In this document: piece after piece, positions 1 to 8,231 of the stretch | How the letters are laid out: each line of letters opens with the position of its first letter | Numbering within the stretch: position 1 is the stretch's first letter | NCBI GenBank assembly: GCA_021769885.1 | Contig: JAETSA010000012.1 | Span: 1 to 51,646 of the forward strand | Length of the DNA stretch: 51,646 nucleotides | DNA from: Bacillota bacterium | Lineage (GTDB): Bacteria; Bacillota; Clostridia; Oscillospirales; Acutalibacteraceae | Direction: 5' to 3' | Notes under the pieces: generated by a model | Databases searched by the model: none | What the model was told of the DNA's origin: nothing | What the model saw: only the letters and a program-made list of their open reading frames with translations | Program-made: the position numbers and the translations under genes

Positions 1-13
1 CGAACCGCAATTC

Positions 14-180
14 GTAGGGGCGAACTGTGTTCGCCCGCGGGTCGCTGAGGTCAGCGACCCCTACAATTTGTAAATCAAATTCACTTCGTGCAGATTTCAC
101 GGAACGACACAGAGGTTGTTCCCTACACCCGTAGGGGCGCACATTGCGCTCCTGCGGAATGGGCACTGCCCATTCCCTAC
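14..180. repeat. Hairpin repeat cluster 1 (GTAGGG modules)
   Basis: Three hairpin units lie here. The first is GTAGGGG followed by arms GGGCGAAC/GTTCGCCC (18-25 with 29-36). It is joined by GC to a second hairpin with arms GGGTCGCTGA/TCAGCGACCC (39-48 with 51-60), which ends in CCCCTAC, the reverse complement of GTAGGGG. The composite is therefore two hairpins bounded by inverted GTAGGGG boxes. A GGAACGAC/GTTGTTCC hairpin and another composite ending in an AATGGGC/GCCCATT hairpin plus CCCTAC follow, up to 180. The same words recur in clusters at 5616, 10069, 26575 and 37850. No coding potential was seen. Confidence 0.85.
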
Positions 181-225
181 TATACCATACCAAAAATGAC
201 AAAAATACGGACAAAAATGACAATC

Positions 226-256
226 TTGTGCCGAAACGAAAAAAAGATGCTATAGT
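226..256 (+). promoter_or_regulatory. Promoter for the small membrane protein operon
   Basis: There is an extended -10, TGC-TATAGT, at 248-256, with a weaker -35 TTGTGC at 226-231 (19-bp spacer). It lies 30 bp before the start codon at 287. Confidence 0.5.
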
Positions 257-286
257 GAGGACAGAAAGAAAAAGGAGGCGAAAGTG

Positions 287-802
287 ATGTTGCACAAATC
301 AGATCGGCGTGCATATGCTTGGAGTATTGTTCTGTTTACAGTGTCGTTCGGATATTTTATTTTGTTCAGCTTTTTTACGCTTTTTTCGTACAGCGGGCTC
401 GGCAGATTTCTGCCCTATAGCGTTTGGCGGTTTTTCGGAGATGTATTTGGTGATTTTACGCAAGACTTCTTTATCTCTGAGTCGGCTGTCTTGCCGATGC
501 TTATAAATGTTGTCTTGGTTATTGTGCTGACTGTTGTGCTTTTGGCTCATTTTTGGAATCGGTTTCGCTTGGGTGCGATGCTCTTTACCGCCGCCGCACC
601 GATTGTTTTGCTGATGCTGTATGGGGTAGCCATTATCCTCAGTCAGATGCGGTTTTCTTGGGGCGACTTTTGGACGCCGAATCTGCTTTACGGGTCAATC
701 ACCTTAATTTTATTGACCGCCTACACCGTCGGATTTTACATCTTAATGCATCGGGAATGGGAATACCTGCAAACGCAAGCCGCGTTAGAGCAAGCGCAGT
801 GA
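287..802 (+). CDS. Small hypothetical membrane protein
   Basis: I do not recognise this 171-residue protein. It has four clear hydrophobic segments, at about residues 13-38, 60-85, 95-118 and 130-150. The N-terminus is short and basic and the C-terminus is polar and glutamine-rich, so it is an integral membrane protein with little outside the bilayer. An in-frame GTG lies three bases upstream at 284. ATG 287 is preferred because the ribosome site AAAGGAGG (271-278) then sits 8 nt away. It is the first of three consecutive small membrane proteins (287-1745) that follow one promoter with short gaps and probably form one transcription unit. The function is unknown. A membrane subunit of an exporter or a stress-related protein would fit equally well. 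Confidence 0.7.
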   Translation: MLHKSDRRAYAWSIVLFTVSFGYFILFSFFTLFSYSGLGRFLPYSVWRFFGDVFGDFTQDFFISESAVLPMLINVVLVIVLTVVLLAHFWNRFRLGAMLFTAAAPIVLLMLYGVAIILSQMRFSWGDFWTPNLLYGSITLILLTAYTVGFYILMHREWEYLQTQAALEQAQ

Positions 803-848
803 AACGCATATGAGTGCAAAGAAAAAAGTGGGGGGGAGGAATCCATCT

Positions 849-1388
849 ATGTTCAAATACACACTGAAATTTTTAGGCGTTACCACCCTTACCTCTGTAC
901 TGCATTTTTTTACAATCGGCACAGTTGTCGGCTTCTTTTTAACAGAGGGCAGTGTAAATCTGCCGCTGTCGCTTATTTTTATGGCACTGAATCTCGCATT
1001 TTTTATCGCGGTTTGGATTGTGACGCTCAAATCCACTAAAATATTTCAATCGGATATGCGCCTGCCGTATAGCGTGCTCGAAACGAATACCCCCGCTGTT
1101 GTATATGCCGTACTGACGCTTCTGCTGCTGTTCGGTCATTTTCTGCTCGGGCAAAGCCCTGTCGCCCTTTTCCTGCCCGCCGTAGAATACGGATTTTTAA
1201 CCGTCAGCCCTCTCGGAATCAATACGGTGATGCTTTTGGCGATTGCAGGGGAATTATGGTCTTTGTATGACAACGAGCTGATATATATGGCGGTATATGC
1301 TTTCGGTAATCTTTTGCATATCCTCATTTACGCCGCCGTCATCACGGTTACCTGCCGCCGCGTGCAACGGAATGAACATATATTGTAG
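849..1388 (+). CDS. Small hypothetical membrane protein
   Basis: This 179-residue protein has about four or five hydrophobic segments separated by short polar turns, and I do not recognise the family. The start at ATG 849 is chosen because GGGGGGAGGA ends 8 nt before it. An in-frame ATG at 810 would add 13 lysine- and glycine-rich residues but has no ribosome site. It lies 46 bp after the first membrane protein gene and is followed directly by a third, so the three are likely co-transcribed. The short basic C-terminus (CRRVQRNEH) suggests a cytoplasmic tail. Nothing in the sequence fixes a substrate or partner. Confidence 0.7.
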   Translation: MFKYTLKFLGVTTLTSVLHFFTIGTVVGFFLTEGSVNLPLSLIFMALNLAFFIAVWIVTLKSTKIFQSDMRLPYSVLETNTPAVVYAVLTLLLLFGHFLLGQSPVALFLPAVEYGFLTVSPLGINTVMLLAIAGELWSLYDNELIYMAVYAFGNLLHILIYAAVITVTCRRVQRNEHIL

Positions 1389-1397
1389 GTGATATTT

Positions 1398-1745
1398 ATG
1401 AAAAAAGCAAAACGTTTTACGATTGGCGCGGTTCTCTTTTACGTATATTATGTATATATGGGTGCTGTGTATCACTTTGCGCGCTTGGCTGAAGGCGATG
1501 TGTTACATAAGGTTTTGATGATTACCGCGCCGATAGTTTGGATCGGTATGGAATTTGCCGCTTCGGTTCTGTTCATTTTAGCACCTATGCTGTTTTTTGC
1601 GGTAACCGTGATTATCGATTTACTGCCCGCATTTACAAAAGCGCAGAAAGTTGTCTTAACGGTATTGCCCATCACATCCTATGCGCTCCTTTGGGTGATG
1701 GATTTTATTTATAGTGCATATTTTAGTTTTTGGGCGTTTCACTGA
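1398..1745 (+). CDS. Small hypothetical membrane protein
   Basis: This 115-residue protein starts with a lysine-rich MKKAKR followed by about three or four hydrophobic segments (around residues 9-28, 36-58, 60-82 and 90-112). ATG 1398 is used because AGGTGA (1387-1392), which overlaps the stop codon of the gene before, is 5 nt upstream. GTG 1389 is the longer alternative. The overlap with the previous stop region suggests translational coupling. It is the last gene of the 287-1745 unit. The next strong signal is the pheST promoter at 1774. No terminator is seen between them. The function is unknown. Confidence 0.65.
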   Translation: MKKAKRFTIGAVLFYVYYVYMGAVYHFARLAEGDVLHKVLMITAPIVWIGMEFAASVLFILAPMLFFAVTVIIDLLPAFTKAQKVVLTVLPITSYALLWVMDFIYSAYFSFWAFH

Positions 1746-1773
1746 CGCACGGCGAAAAGCATTGAAAAACCTC

Positions 1774-1801
1774 TTGCAAAATCAAAATAATGTGGTATAC
1801 T
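1774..1801 (+). promoter_or_regulatory. pheST promoter
   Basis: -35 TTGCAA at 1774-1779, a 16-bp spacer, and extended -10 TGG-TATACT at 1793-1801. Transcription should start about 1808, just before the T-box leader. Confidence 0.75.
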
Positions 1802-1811
1802 ATCTGTAATT

Positions 1812-2063
1812 GAAAAAATCCAACAAACGCTGGGAAAAAGGCAGTAGGCAAAGGAATTTCCGCTTGCAAGAGAGTGTGCGTCACGGGCTGAAAGCGTGCA
1901 CGAAGCTATCTTTTGCTGAACTTTCACTTTGGAGCGGTGCGGCTGAACGCGCAGTAGGCCGCAACGGTTGCCGCCGTTATCGGCACGGGCGTGACAGCGC
2001 TTTTACATTGGGTGGTTTACAAACGGCTTTTTGCGCCGTCCCTTTGGGGGCGGTGCTTTTTTA
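1812..2063 (+). promoter_or_regulatory. T-box leader (Phe) with terminator
   Basis: This is a tRNA-sensing leader of the T-box class. Stem I carries the AGAGAG and GCTGAAAGC-type elements at 1868-1895. The specifier is read as UUC (Phe) at 1923-1925, just before the conserved ACTTTGGAGC. The T-box bulge GGGTGGTTT at 2010-2018 offers UGGU to the tRNA acceptor end. The terminator has arms GCGCCGTCCC (2033-2042) and GGGGCGGTGC, followed by six T (2057-2062). Uncharged tRNA-Phe should favour the antiterminator and switch on pheST. Confidence 0.85.
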
Positions 2064-2105
2064 TGTTATAAAAACAATATCTATATACAGAAAGGAAGAG
2101 CGGAT

Positions 2106-3158
2106 TTGAAACAGAAATTAGAAGAAATCCGTGCACGTGCAAGAGAAGAGCTCGGAACTGTCAGCGAGCTTTCGGAACTGGAGAATTTCCGTGTGCGGGT
2201 GCTCGGCAAAAAAGGCGAATTGACAGGCATTCTCAAAAGTATGGGCGGTCTTTCGGCAGAGGAGCGTCCGAAAATGGGACAGCTTGCAAACGAAGTCCGT
2301 CAAAACATTGAAAAAATGCTTGCCGAAAAAATCGAGGAGTTAAAAGCGCGCGAGGTACAGCGCGAAATTGAGTCGATGCCGCTGTTTGATATCTCCGTGC
2401 CGATGGATACGGCACAGGGCTCGTATCACCCCATTACATTGGTACAGCGTCAGTGCGAGGCGGTTTTCAAATCGATGGGCTTCGCAGTGGAGGAATACAG
2501 CGAAATCGTGACGGATTATGAGTGCTTCGAGGCGCTGAACATTCCGAAGGATCACCCCGCCCGCGATATGCAGGATACCTATTATCTCGAGAACGGGCAG
2601 CTGTTGAAGTCGCATACCTCTGCTGCGCAGAATGCGATTTATAAAAAATACAGAGATGCGCTCATAAACGAAGGCAAGCCGATTAAGGCAATCTTCCCCG
2701 GCCGTTGCTTTAGAAACGAGGCGACCGACGCCTGCCATGAAAATACCTTCTTCCAAATGGAAGGCGTGATGGTGGACAAAAACATCTCGATTTCCAACCT
2801 GATTTACTTTATGAAAACGATGCTGTCCGAGGTGTTCCAAAAGGACATTCAGGTGCGCCTGCGCCCCGGCTTCTTCCCGTTCGTCGAACCGGGCTTCGAG
2901 CTGGACATCAGCTGTCTGATTTGCGGCGGCGAGGGGTGCGCGTCCTGCAAGCACAGCGGCTGGCTGGAGCTTTGCCCCTGCGGTATGATTCATCCCGAAG
3001 TCTTAAAAGCGGGCGGCATTGACCCCGAGGAATACACGGGCTTTGCGTTCGGCTTGGGACTTACCAGACTTGCGATGATGAAATACGGCGTAAAAGATAT
3101 TCGTGACTTAAACAGCGGCAGCTTGAAAGCGCTTTCGCAGTTCACGGAAGACGAATAA
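2106..3158 (+). CDS. pheS: Phenylalanine--tRNA ligase alpha subunit
   Basis: PheS is the catalytic alpha subunit of the (alpha-beta)2 class II synthetase that charges tRNA-Phe in the cytoplasm. The 350 residues match the usual length. An N-terminal helical arm of about 90 residues precedes the class II core. Motif 3 is GLGLTRLAM at about residues 316-324. A cysteine-rich insertion, CLICGGEGCASC, sits at about 270-281; it is seen in many clostridial PheS proteins and may be structural. The start is TTG 2106, placed by AAAGGAAGAG 6-8 nt upstream. A longer open frame running up from 2031 crosses the T-box terminator and is not real. It is followed by pheT after 18 bp and controlled by the T-box at 1812-2063. 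Confidence 0.95.
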   Translation: MKQKLEEIRARAREELGTVSELSELENFRVRVLGKKGELTGILKSMGGLSAEERPKMGQLANEVRQNIEKMLAEKIEELKAREVQREIESMPLFDISVPMDTAQGSYHPITLVQRQCEAVFKSMGFAVEEYSEIVTDYECFEALNIPKDHPARDMQDTYYLENGQLLKSHTSAAQNAIYKKYRDALINEGKPIKAIFPGRCFRNEATDACHENTFFQMEGVMVDKNISISNLIYFMKTMLSEVFQKDIQVRLRPGFFPFVEPGFELDISCLICGGEGCASCKHSGWLELCPCGMIHPEVLKAGGIDPEEYTGFAFGLGLTRLAMMKYGVKDIRDLNSGSLKALSQFTEDE

Positions 3159-3176
3159 GAAAGGCGGGCGAAAATA

Positions 3177-5537
3177 ATGTTTTTATCTATGAATTGGATT
3201 TCGGATTATGTGGATCTTTCGGGATTGGACAAATTAGATTTGATTCACCGTTTTTCTCTTTCCACCGCCGAGGTCGAAAATGAAATCTTTATGAAAGGGC
3301 AGGATTTGTCGGGTGTTGTGGTTGCCGAAATCAAATCGGTCGAAGCGCATCCCGAATCGGAAAAACTGCACCTTTTGAAAGTGGATATCGGCGAAGCAGA
3401 ACCGGTAGATGTGGTCTGCGGTGCGCCGAATGTGCGTGTCGGGATGAAGACCGCGTTTGCAAAGGTCGGTGCGCAAATTGGCGAGATAACCATTGCACCG
3501 CGCAAATTGGCGGGGTACACCTCCAACGGGATGTGCTGTTCGGAAAAGGAAATCGGCATCAGTGACGACAATTCGGGTATTATGGATATCACCGACGATT
3601 TGCCGAACGGTACGGATTTAAAGGATGCTTATGCGATTGACGACATCGTGTTTGAGGTCGATAACAAATCGCTGACCAACCGCCCCGACCTTTGGGGACA
3701 TTACGGCATTGCGCGTGAATTTGCGGCACTTGCAAACAGACCGTTAAAGCCGCTCGATACCGTGGACTTACACGCCTATGATAATCTGCCGAAGGTGGAT
3801 ATGAAAATCGAAGACCCGCTGTGCCTTCGCTATTCCTGCTTGCAGGTGGAGAACATTCACACGGCGGTAAGCCCCGTGAATATGCGCATTCGCCTTTACT
3901 ACTGCGGTATGCGTGCCATCAATTTCCTCGCGGATTTGACGAACTATTTGATGCTCGAAATGGGACAGCCGATGCACGCATTCGATTCGCGTAAAGTGGA
4001 GAAAATCCGCGTAAAGCGTTTCCCTGAACCGTTTACGTTCCAAACCTTGGACGGCGTAGAACGCAATATTGACGAAAACACCTTAATGATTTGCAACGAC
4101 AACACCCCTGTGGCGATTGCAGGGATTATGGGCGGTTTGGACTCGGAAATCGTGGAGGATACCACCACGCTGACACTTGAATCCGCCACCTTTGATGCGG
4201 CAAGTGTGCGCAAATCCACCGTGCGTCTGGCACACAGAACCGACGCTTCCCAGCGCTATGAAAAGTGTCTTGACCCCGAAATGACCGTGCCTGCGATTGC
4301 ACGTTTTGTCAAGCTCCTGACCGATACGGACAAAGGCGCGCGCGTCGTTTCCGCGCTGACGGACGAATACGCCCGCCGTTATGAGGCGGTCACCCTGAAA
4401 TTCGACCGTGCCTTCATTGACCGTTATACAGGTATTTCGATTGATACGGAAACGATTGTGAAAACGCTCCTTTCCTTGGGCTTCGGTGTGACCGAGCAGA
4501 ACGGCGAGTTCACCGTGGACGTGCCGAGCTGGCGTGCCACCAAGGATGTTACCATCAAGGCGGACATTGTGGAGGAAATCACCCGCATTTACGGCTATGA
4601 CAATTTTGCAGTCCACACCGCGACTGCGCCGCTGTATCCCGTCCGCACCGCGCAGGAGAAAACCGTAGAAAATAAAATGAAGGATATTCTCGTAAAGCGG
4701 TTCGCACTCCACGAGGTACACTCCTATATTTGGGCGTACTACGATGAGTACAAGGCACTCGGCATTCCCGTAGAGGAGAACATTAAGCTGATTAACGCGA
4801 CCAACCCCAACATCGAAACCATCCGTAAAACAATCGTGCCCACACAGCTTTGCCAAGTGCGTTCCAACGCAAATTATGCGGCGGATTTCGGCATTTTTGA
4901 AATCGGCAGAACCGTGGACGGCGTGGATGAAAACAATCTTTGCCGCGAGTACAAAAAGCTTGCCATCACGCTGTTCAGCAAAACGAAATCCACCGAAAGC
5001 CTGTATTTCGAATTGGCTTCAATGCTCTCGAATCTTGCGGGCGACATCAAGCACAAAACACTTCGCTTTGAGGCGATTGAACCGACGCACGTATATGAGC
5101 ATCCGCGCAATCTGAATGCAGTGCTGTGTGACGGTACGGCTTTGGGCGTGATCGGTACAGTGCATCCGACGGTTTTGAAGAAAATTGACAAAAAAGCGTC
5201 GGTCGTATTTGCAGAAATTGACGTGCGCGCATTCTCGGAACTCGAAAGCAACGGGATTCACTACAGCGAGCCGTCACGCTTCCCCGAAATGGAAGTGGAC
5301 CTCTCGTTTGTGTCGGATACCTACGCCCCCATCGGCAAAGCTATCGCGGCGGCGAACTGCGATTGGATTCGCAAAACGGCAGTGGTCGATACCTACCGCG
5401 ACGCGGCGGGCAAATCCATTACCACCCGCCTGACGTTTGCAAATCCCGAACGCACCCTGACCCGCGAAGAAGTGATGCAGGTCGTCGATTCGATTATCGC
5501 AGACCTCGCAAAAGACGGCGTCGCACTGAAGCAGTAA
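3177..5537 (+). CDS. pheT: Phenylalanine--tRNA ligase beta subunit
   Basis: PheT is the beta subunit of phenylalanyl-tRNA synthetase; it holds the editing site and binds tRNA. The 786 residues carry the usual order: an EMAP-type tRNA-binding domain (about 40-150), the B3/B4 editing region (about 205-375), B5 (about 400-470), and a C-terminal ferredoxin-fold anticodon-binding domain (about 690-783). The start MFLSMNWISDYVDLSGL is typical for the family. A purine-rich AAGGCGGG lies upstream. It is the second gene of the T-box-controlled pheST operon and ends 33 bp before a strong terminator. Confidence 0.95.
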   Translation: MFLSMNWISDYVDLSGLDKLDLIHRFSLSTAEVENEIFMKGQDLSGVVVAEIKSVEAHPESEKLHLLKVDIGEAEPVDVVCGAPNVRVGMKTAFAKVGAQIGEITIAPRKLAGYTSNGMCCSEKEIGISDDNSGIMDITDDLPNGTDLKDAYAIDDIVFEVDNKSLTNRPDLWGHYGIAREFAALANRPLKPLDTVDLHAYDNLPKVDMKIEDPLCLRYSCLQVENIHTAVSPVNMRIRLYYCGMRAINFLADLTNYLMLEMGQPMHAFDSRKVEKIRVKRFPEPFTFQTLDGVERNIDENTLMICNDNTPVAIAGIMGGLDSEIVEDTTTLTLESATFDAASVRKSTVRLAHRTDASQRYEKCLDPEMTVPAIARFVKLLTDTDKGARVVSALTDEYARRYEAVTLKFDRAFIDRYTGISIDTETIVKTLLSLGFGVTEQNGEFTVDVPSWRATKDVTIKADIVEEITRIYGYDNFAVHTATAPLYPVRTAQEKTVENKMKDILVKRFALHEVHSYIWAYYDEYKALGIPVEENIKLINATNPNIETIRKTIVPTQLCQVRSNANYAADFGIFEIGRTVDGVDENNLCREYKKLAITLFSKTKSTESLYFELASMLSNLAGDIKHKTLRFEAIEPTHVYEHPRNLNAVLCDGTALGVIGTVHPTVLKKIDKKASVVFAEIDVRAFSELESNGIHYSEPSRFPEMEVDLSFVSDTYAPIGKAIAAANCDWIRKTAVVDTYRDAAGKSITTRLTFANPERTLTREEVMQVVDSIIADLAKDGVALKQ

Positions 5538-5570
5538 GCAGAGCCGAAAAAAACATCCATATGCAAAAGA

Positions 5571-5607
5571 ATATCCCGCACCTGTCAAAAGGTGCGGGAT
5601 ATTTTTA
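5571..5607 (+). terminator. pheST terminator
   Basis: Perfect 13-bp stem ATATCCCGCACCT (5571-5583) with AGGTGCGGGATAT (5590-5602), a 6-nt loop, then a T-run. Confidence 0.95.
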
Positions 5608-5615
5608 TATCGCGG

Positions 5616-5992
5616 CAGTAGGGGCGGACGCACAAGGTCGGATTTTGCATAAACCCAACGACGAACCGCAACCCGTAGGGGCGGATGTTCTCGCCTGCCG
5701 GCTCGGTCGGTGCTTCTAAGCTTCGCTTAGAGGTGTCCACCGGACACCCGCACCTTCATCCGCCCGTGCACGGTTGGATTTCGCACAAACCAAACGGTGA
5801 TGCACATCCTGTAGGGGCGCTTCACGAAGCGCCCGCAAAAAATCCTGCGGAACGCGTCTTCGGTCGTTCCCTACACCCGTAGGAGCGAACTGCGTTCGCC
5901 CGCGGAATGGGCATTGCCCATTCCCTACGCGCATCGAATTTATGTTGTGCAAAATCTTGCGGAACAACACAGAGATTGTTCCCTACGCATAT
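5616..5992. repeat. Hairpin repeat cluster 2
   Basis: This is a series of GTAGGGG-type hairpin modules between pheT and the DMT gene, including arms GGGCGCTTC/GAAGCGCCC (about 5815-5833) and a composite GCGAAC/GTTCGC plus AATGGGC/GCCCATT ending in CCCTACG near 5929. Linkers of the type CACGGTTGGATTT...CAAACCAAACGG separate them. One module at 5675-5765 carries a nested repeat (separate entry). No gene is seen in this stretch. Confidence 0.85.
5688..5756. repeat. Second repeat family nested in a module loop
   Basis: The outer module has arms GGCGGATG (5680-5687) and CATCCGCC (5757-5764). In place of its short loop it holds about 69 bp that begin TCTCGCCTGCCGGCTCGGT and contain two hairpins, CTAAGC/GCTTAG and GTGTCC/GGACAC. 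A relative at 38278-38350 has the same frame, but its arms are CTGCATAC/GTATGCAG and GTCTCC/GGAGAC. Confidence 0.75.
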
Positions 5993-6009
5993 ATCAAATC
6001 ACACTGTTC

Positions 6010-6043
6010 TGATTGAGATTCTTCGCCTATGGCTCAGAATGAC
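6010..6043. repeat. ATTCTGAG dispersed repeat
   Basis: The strand-reversed form of GTCATTCTGAGC...GAAGAATCTCAATCA. Other copies lie at 16606-16640, 27003-27030 and, in part, 38363-38373. It directly overlaps the end of the DMT transporter region. It is a widespread type of intergenic repeat with no known function. Confidence 0.6.
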
Positions 6044-6048
6044 CGCAG

Positions 6049-6915
6049 TTACGCCGCATCCTTGCTTTTCCTTGTATTATACAAAAACATCGCCACTGCC
6101 ATCGAAACAATCAGAACGTAACCGAGGATGCTCCACACATCGGGGGTTTGTCCGAATACAAAAAAGCCGAGCATCGACGAAAAAATAATTTGCGAATAAT
6201 CGTAGACCGAAATCTCCCGCGCGGGGGCATAGATATAGGCGGCGGTAATGGTGAACTGTCCGCCTGTTGCCGACAGCCCTGCCAGCAGTAAAAAAATCAG
6301 CTGTGAAGCGGACATCGGGTGATAGTTAAAAATTAAGTAAGGAAGAGTGACAAGACACGAGAACGCGGAAAAGAAAAAGACAATAAACGGCCCTTTTACG
6401 CCCAACTGACCGAGTTTTCGCACCATTGTATAGGCTACACCCGCGCCCAAGCCACCGAGCAGCCCGACAAGCGCGGGGAGTAAGGACGTGTTTTGAAATG
6501 ACGGCTTAATCACAAACAGACTGCCGATGAATGCGCCGAGCACGATTGCCATTCGCGCGGGGGTAATCTTCTCTTTCAGCACGAAGTAACTGCACAAAAT
6601 GGCGAAAAACGGCGACATTTTATTGAGAATCGACGCATCTGCAAGCACAAGACGGTCTACCGCGTAGAAGTTGCAAAGAATGCCGAGCGTACCGAAAAAA
6701 GCACGCAGCAGCAAGTATACCCACGCGTCGCGGGTAAGGCGCGGGCGTGTGTGCGCACGCAATAAAATCACGGCGGCAAACACTGCCGCCACAATATTTC
6801 GGAAAAAGCTTTTTTGCACCGAGGGCACATCGCCCGCGAGCCGCACAAACATACTCATCAGCGCAAAACAAAACGCCGATAAAACAATTAAGAGGATTCC
6901 TTTGTATTTTTTCAT
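6049..6915 (-). CDS. EamA/DMT-family transporter
   Basis: A drug/metabolite-superfamily permease in the cytoplasmic membrane. The 288 residues form about ten hydrophobic segments in two EamA repeats. The first begins at ILLIVLSAFCFALMSMFVRL and the second near LGGLGAGVAYTMVRKLG. ATG 6915 is chosen because GGTGA lies 5 nt upstream; a TTG 36 bases further up has no ribosome site. The substrate cannot be read from the sequence; family members move amino acids, S-adenosylmethionine or nucleotide-like compounds. It lies 66 bp after another minus-strand membrane protein gene and probably shares its transcript. The 3' end abuts a repeat cluster rather than a clear terminator. Confidence 0.85.
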   Translation of the reverse strand: MKKYKGILLIVLSAFCFALMSMFVRLAGDVPSVQKSFFRNIVAAVFAAVILLRAHTRPRLTRDAWVYLLLRAFFGTLGILCNFYAVDRLVLADASILNKMSPFFAILCSYFVLKEKITPARMAIVLGAFIGSLFVIKPSFQNTSLLPALVGLLGGLGAGVAYTMVRKLGQLGVKGPFIVFFFSAFSCLVTLPYLIFNYHPMSASQLIFLLLAGLSATGGQFTITAAYIYAPAREISVYDYSQIIFSSMLGFFVFGQTPDVWSILGYVLIVSMAVAMFLYNTRKSKDAA

Positions 6916-6981
6916 TCGATTCACCGAAGAAATCCTATCACAAAACCGCAAAAGTTACAAGAGAAACATACAAAAAAACAG

Positions 6982-7821
6982 CTATGCCGTTACACGCGCA
7001 GGCAGTAAAAACACGATGGGCTTTTGCGGCTCTGCCGATAGATGATTTTTGTCTATTGCCGTTTTGACGGCACACGCAGTGCTTTGCCGATAATACGGCA
7101 GCACATAGAACAGCGGCAAAATCAGTACACAGGTCACTTGCCAAAGTGCAAAATGCAGTTTGAACCGTGCAAAGCTGCAGGCGGACGCTTTCGCAAGCGT
7201 GCGGCTCAGACGAAGCACTTCGACGGTGCTAAGTGTGGGGTCTTCTGCAAGCAATCCGTCGCAAAATGCATATCGCTGTACAGCGGCAAAGCCGTAAAAC
7301 AGACAAATCGGCAATATACAAACCAATGCACCCAATGTAATATACAGCAGGCGAATCGGCACATCTGCGGTGCGCAGAGCGTAGTAAAGACCGACGCTTC
7401 CCAACAAAAACGGGGCAAGATACAAAAGAAAGCACCCCGTGCGTAAAAGCTGCCGCAGCCAAAACAAAAAGCCGATTTTAAAAATATGCCGCATTTGCGG
7501 CGGCTTGAAAAATGCGGCGGCAGAGGTGACTGCGCGGGTGTTTTCGTAAAACCACCGCTTTTCCGAAAAATCTGTCAGCGCATACAAAAGCATAGAAAGT
7601 ACCCCTGCGAGGGAAAATAAAATGTAAAAACCGATTTTGAAATAGATGTTTTCCCAAAAATGTGTCAGGGTCGGCAAAATTTTTAAGCTGTATAGACTGA
7701 CGCCCAGTGCAAACAGAAAGAACAGCTTCGAAAGTATCGCGAAAAAGCCAACGAAAACGGCGGATTTGCGCGAATGCAGCAGAATTTTTTGCGCTTCGAT
7801 TTTTGCTTCCAGAAGGGACAT
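6982..7821 (-). CDS. Hypothetical membrane protein
   Basis: A 279-residue protein with about six hydrophobic segments (about residues 23-47, 60-85, 115-140, 145-168, 172-195 and 228-250). I do not recognise it. A soluble N-terminal stretch of about 20 residues (MSLLEAKIEAQ) precedes the first segment. The start is supported by AGGAAAGG about 10 nt upstream. It diverges from glmS, whose promoter lies 90 bp away on the other strand, and it precedes the DMT transporter in the same direction. A role in envelope or transport is possible but not shown. Confidence 0.7.
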   Translation of the reverse strand: MSLLEAKIEAQKILLHSRKSAVFVGFFAILSKLFFLFALGVSLYSLKILPTLTHFWENIYFKIGFYILFSLAGVLSMLLYALTDFSEKRWFYENTRAVTSAAAFFKPPQMRHIFKIGFLFWLRQLLRTGCFLLYLAPFLLGSVGLYYALRTADVPIRLLYITLGALVCILPICLFYGFAAVQRYAFCDGLLAEDPTLSTVEVLRLSRTLAKASACSFARFKLHFALWQVTCVLILPLFYVLPYYRQSTACAVKTAIDKNHLSAEPQKPIVFLLPARVTA

Positions 7822-7911
7822 AAAAACAGACCTTTCCTAAATTTTAGTATTATTATTCCCAAAAATCCCCTAAAAATTGAATAATTTACACTGATTTTTG
7901 AAAAAAATACA

Positions 7912-7941
7912 TTGACACAACACACAAACTATGCATATAAT
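7912..7941 (+). promoter_or_regulatory. glmS promoter
   Basis: Consensus TTGACA at 7912-7917, an 18-bp spacer and TATAAT at 7936-7941. Transcription should start about 80 nt before the ribozyme cleavage site. Confidence 0.85.
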
Positions 7942-8029
7942 ACCCATAGGATGCCCTCGGTGCAGAGGACATTCGAATCAAAACAGAAAGGATATGCCCT
8001 TTTGAAATTTTCGGGCGGAATCGAAAATA

Positions 8030-8200
8030 GCGCCGGGTCTGCCTTTGCACCGGTGCCGCAGGCGGCACATAGACGGCAGATGACGAGGAAGAAGTTATCG
8101 AAAGTTTCGGCGGATGCTTCTTGCCCCATAAGTGCGGGGGTCACAGGCTTTTTGCAAAAAGCAGGCAGTGATGTGTGTGTACAGCGCAAAAAGCAAGGCA
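8030..8200 (+). ncRNA. glmS ribozyme/riboswitch
   Basis: The self-cleaving RNA activated by glucosamine-6-phosphate. The cleavage point should be between A8029 and G8030, before GCGCCGGG. Conserved core parts are GACGAGGAAGAAGTTATCG (about 8079-8100) and TTTCGGCGGATGCTTCTT (about 8105-8125), then GGGGGTCAC. Cleavage would lower the level of the glmS message when product accumulates. The 3' border is approximate. Confidence 0.92.
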
Positions 8201-8231
8201 CAAATTTATTTTGTAAAGGAAACAAGTAAAT

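Noticed and set aside
13-60. Hairpin modules as ordinary terminators
   Set aside because: Most have no T-run after the stem and often come in series; true terminators with T-runs are found separately after most operons.
2031-2105. N-terminal extension of PheS
   Set aside because: This frame runs through the T-box terminator stem; TTG 2106 has the ribosome site and fits the family start.
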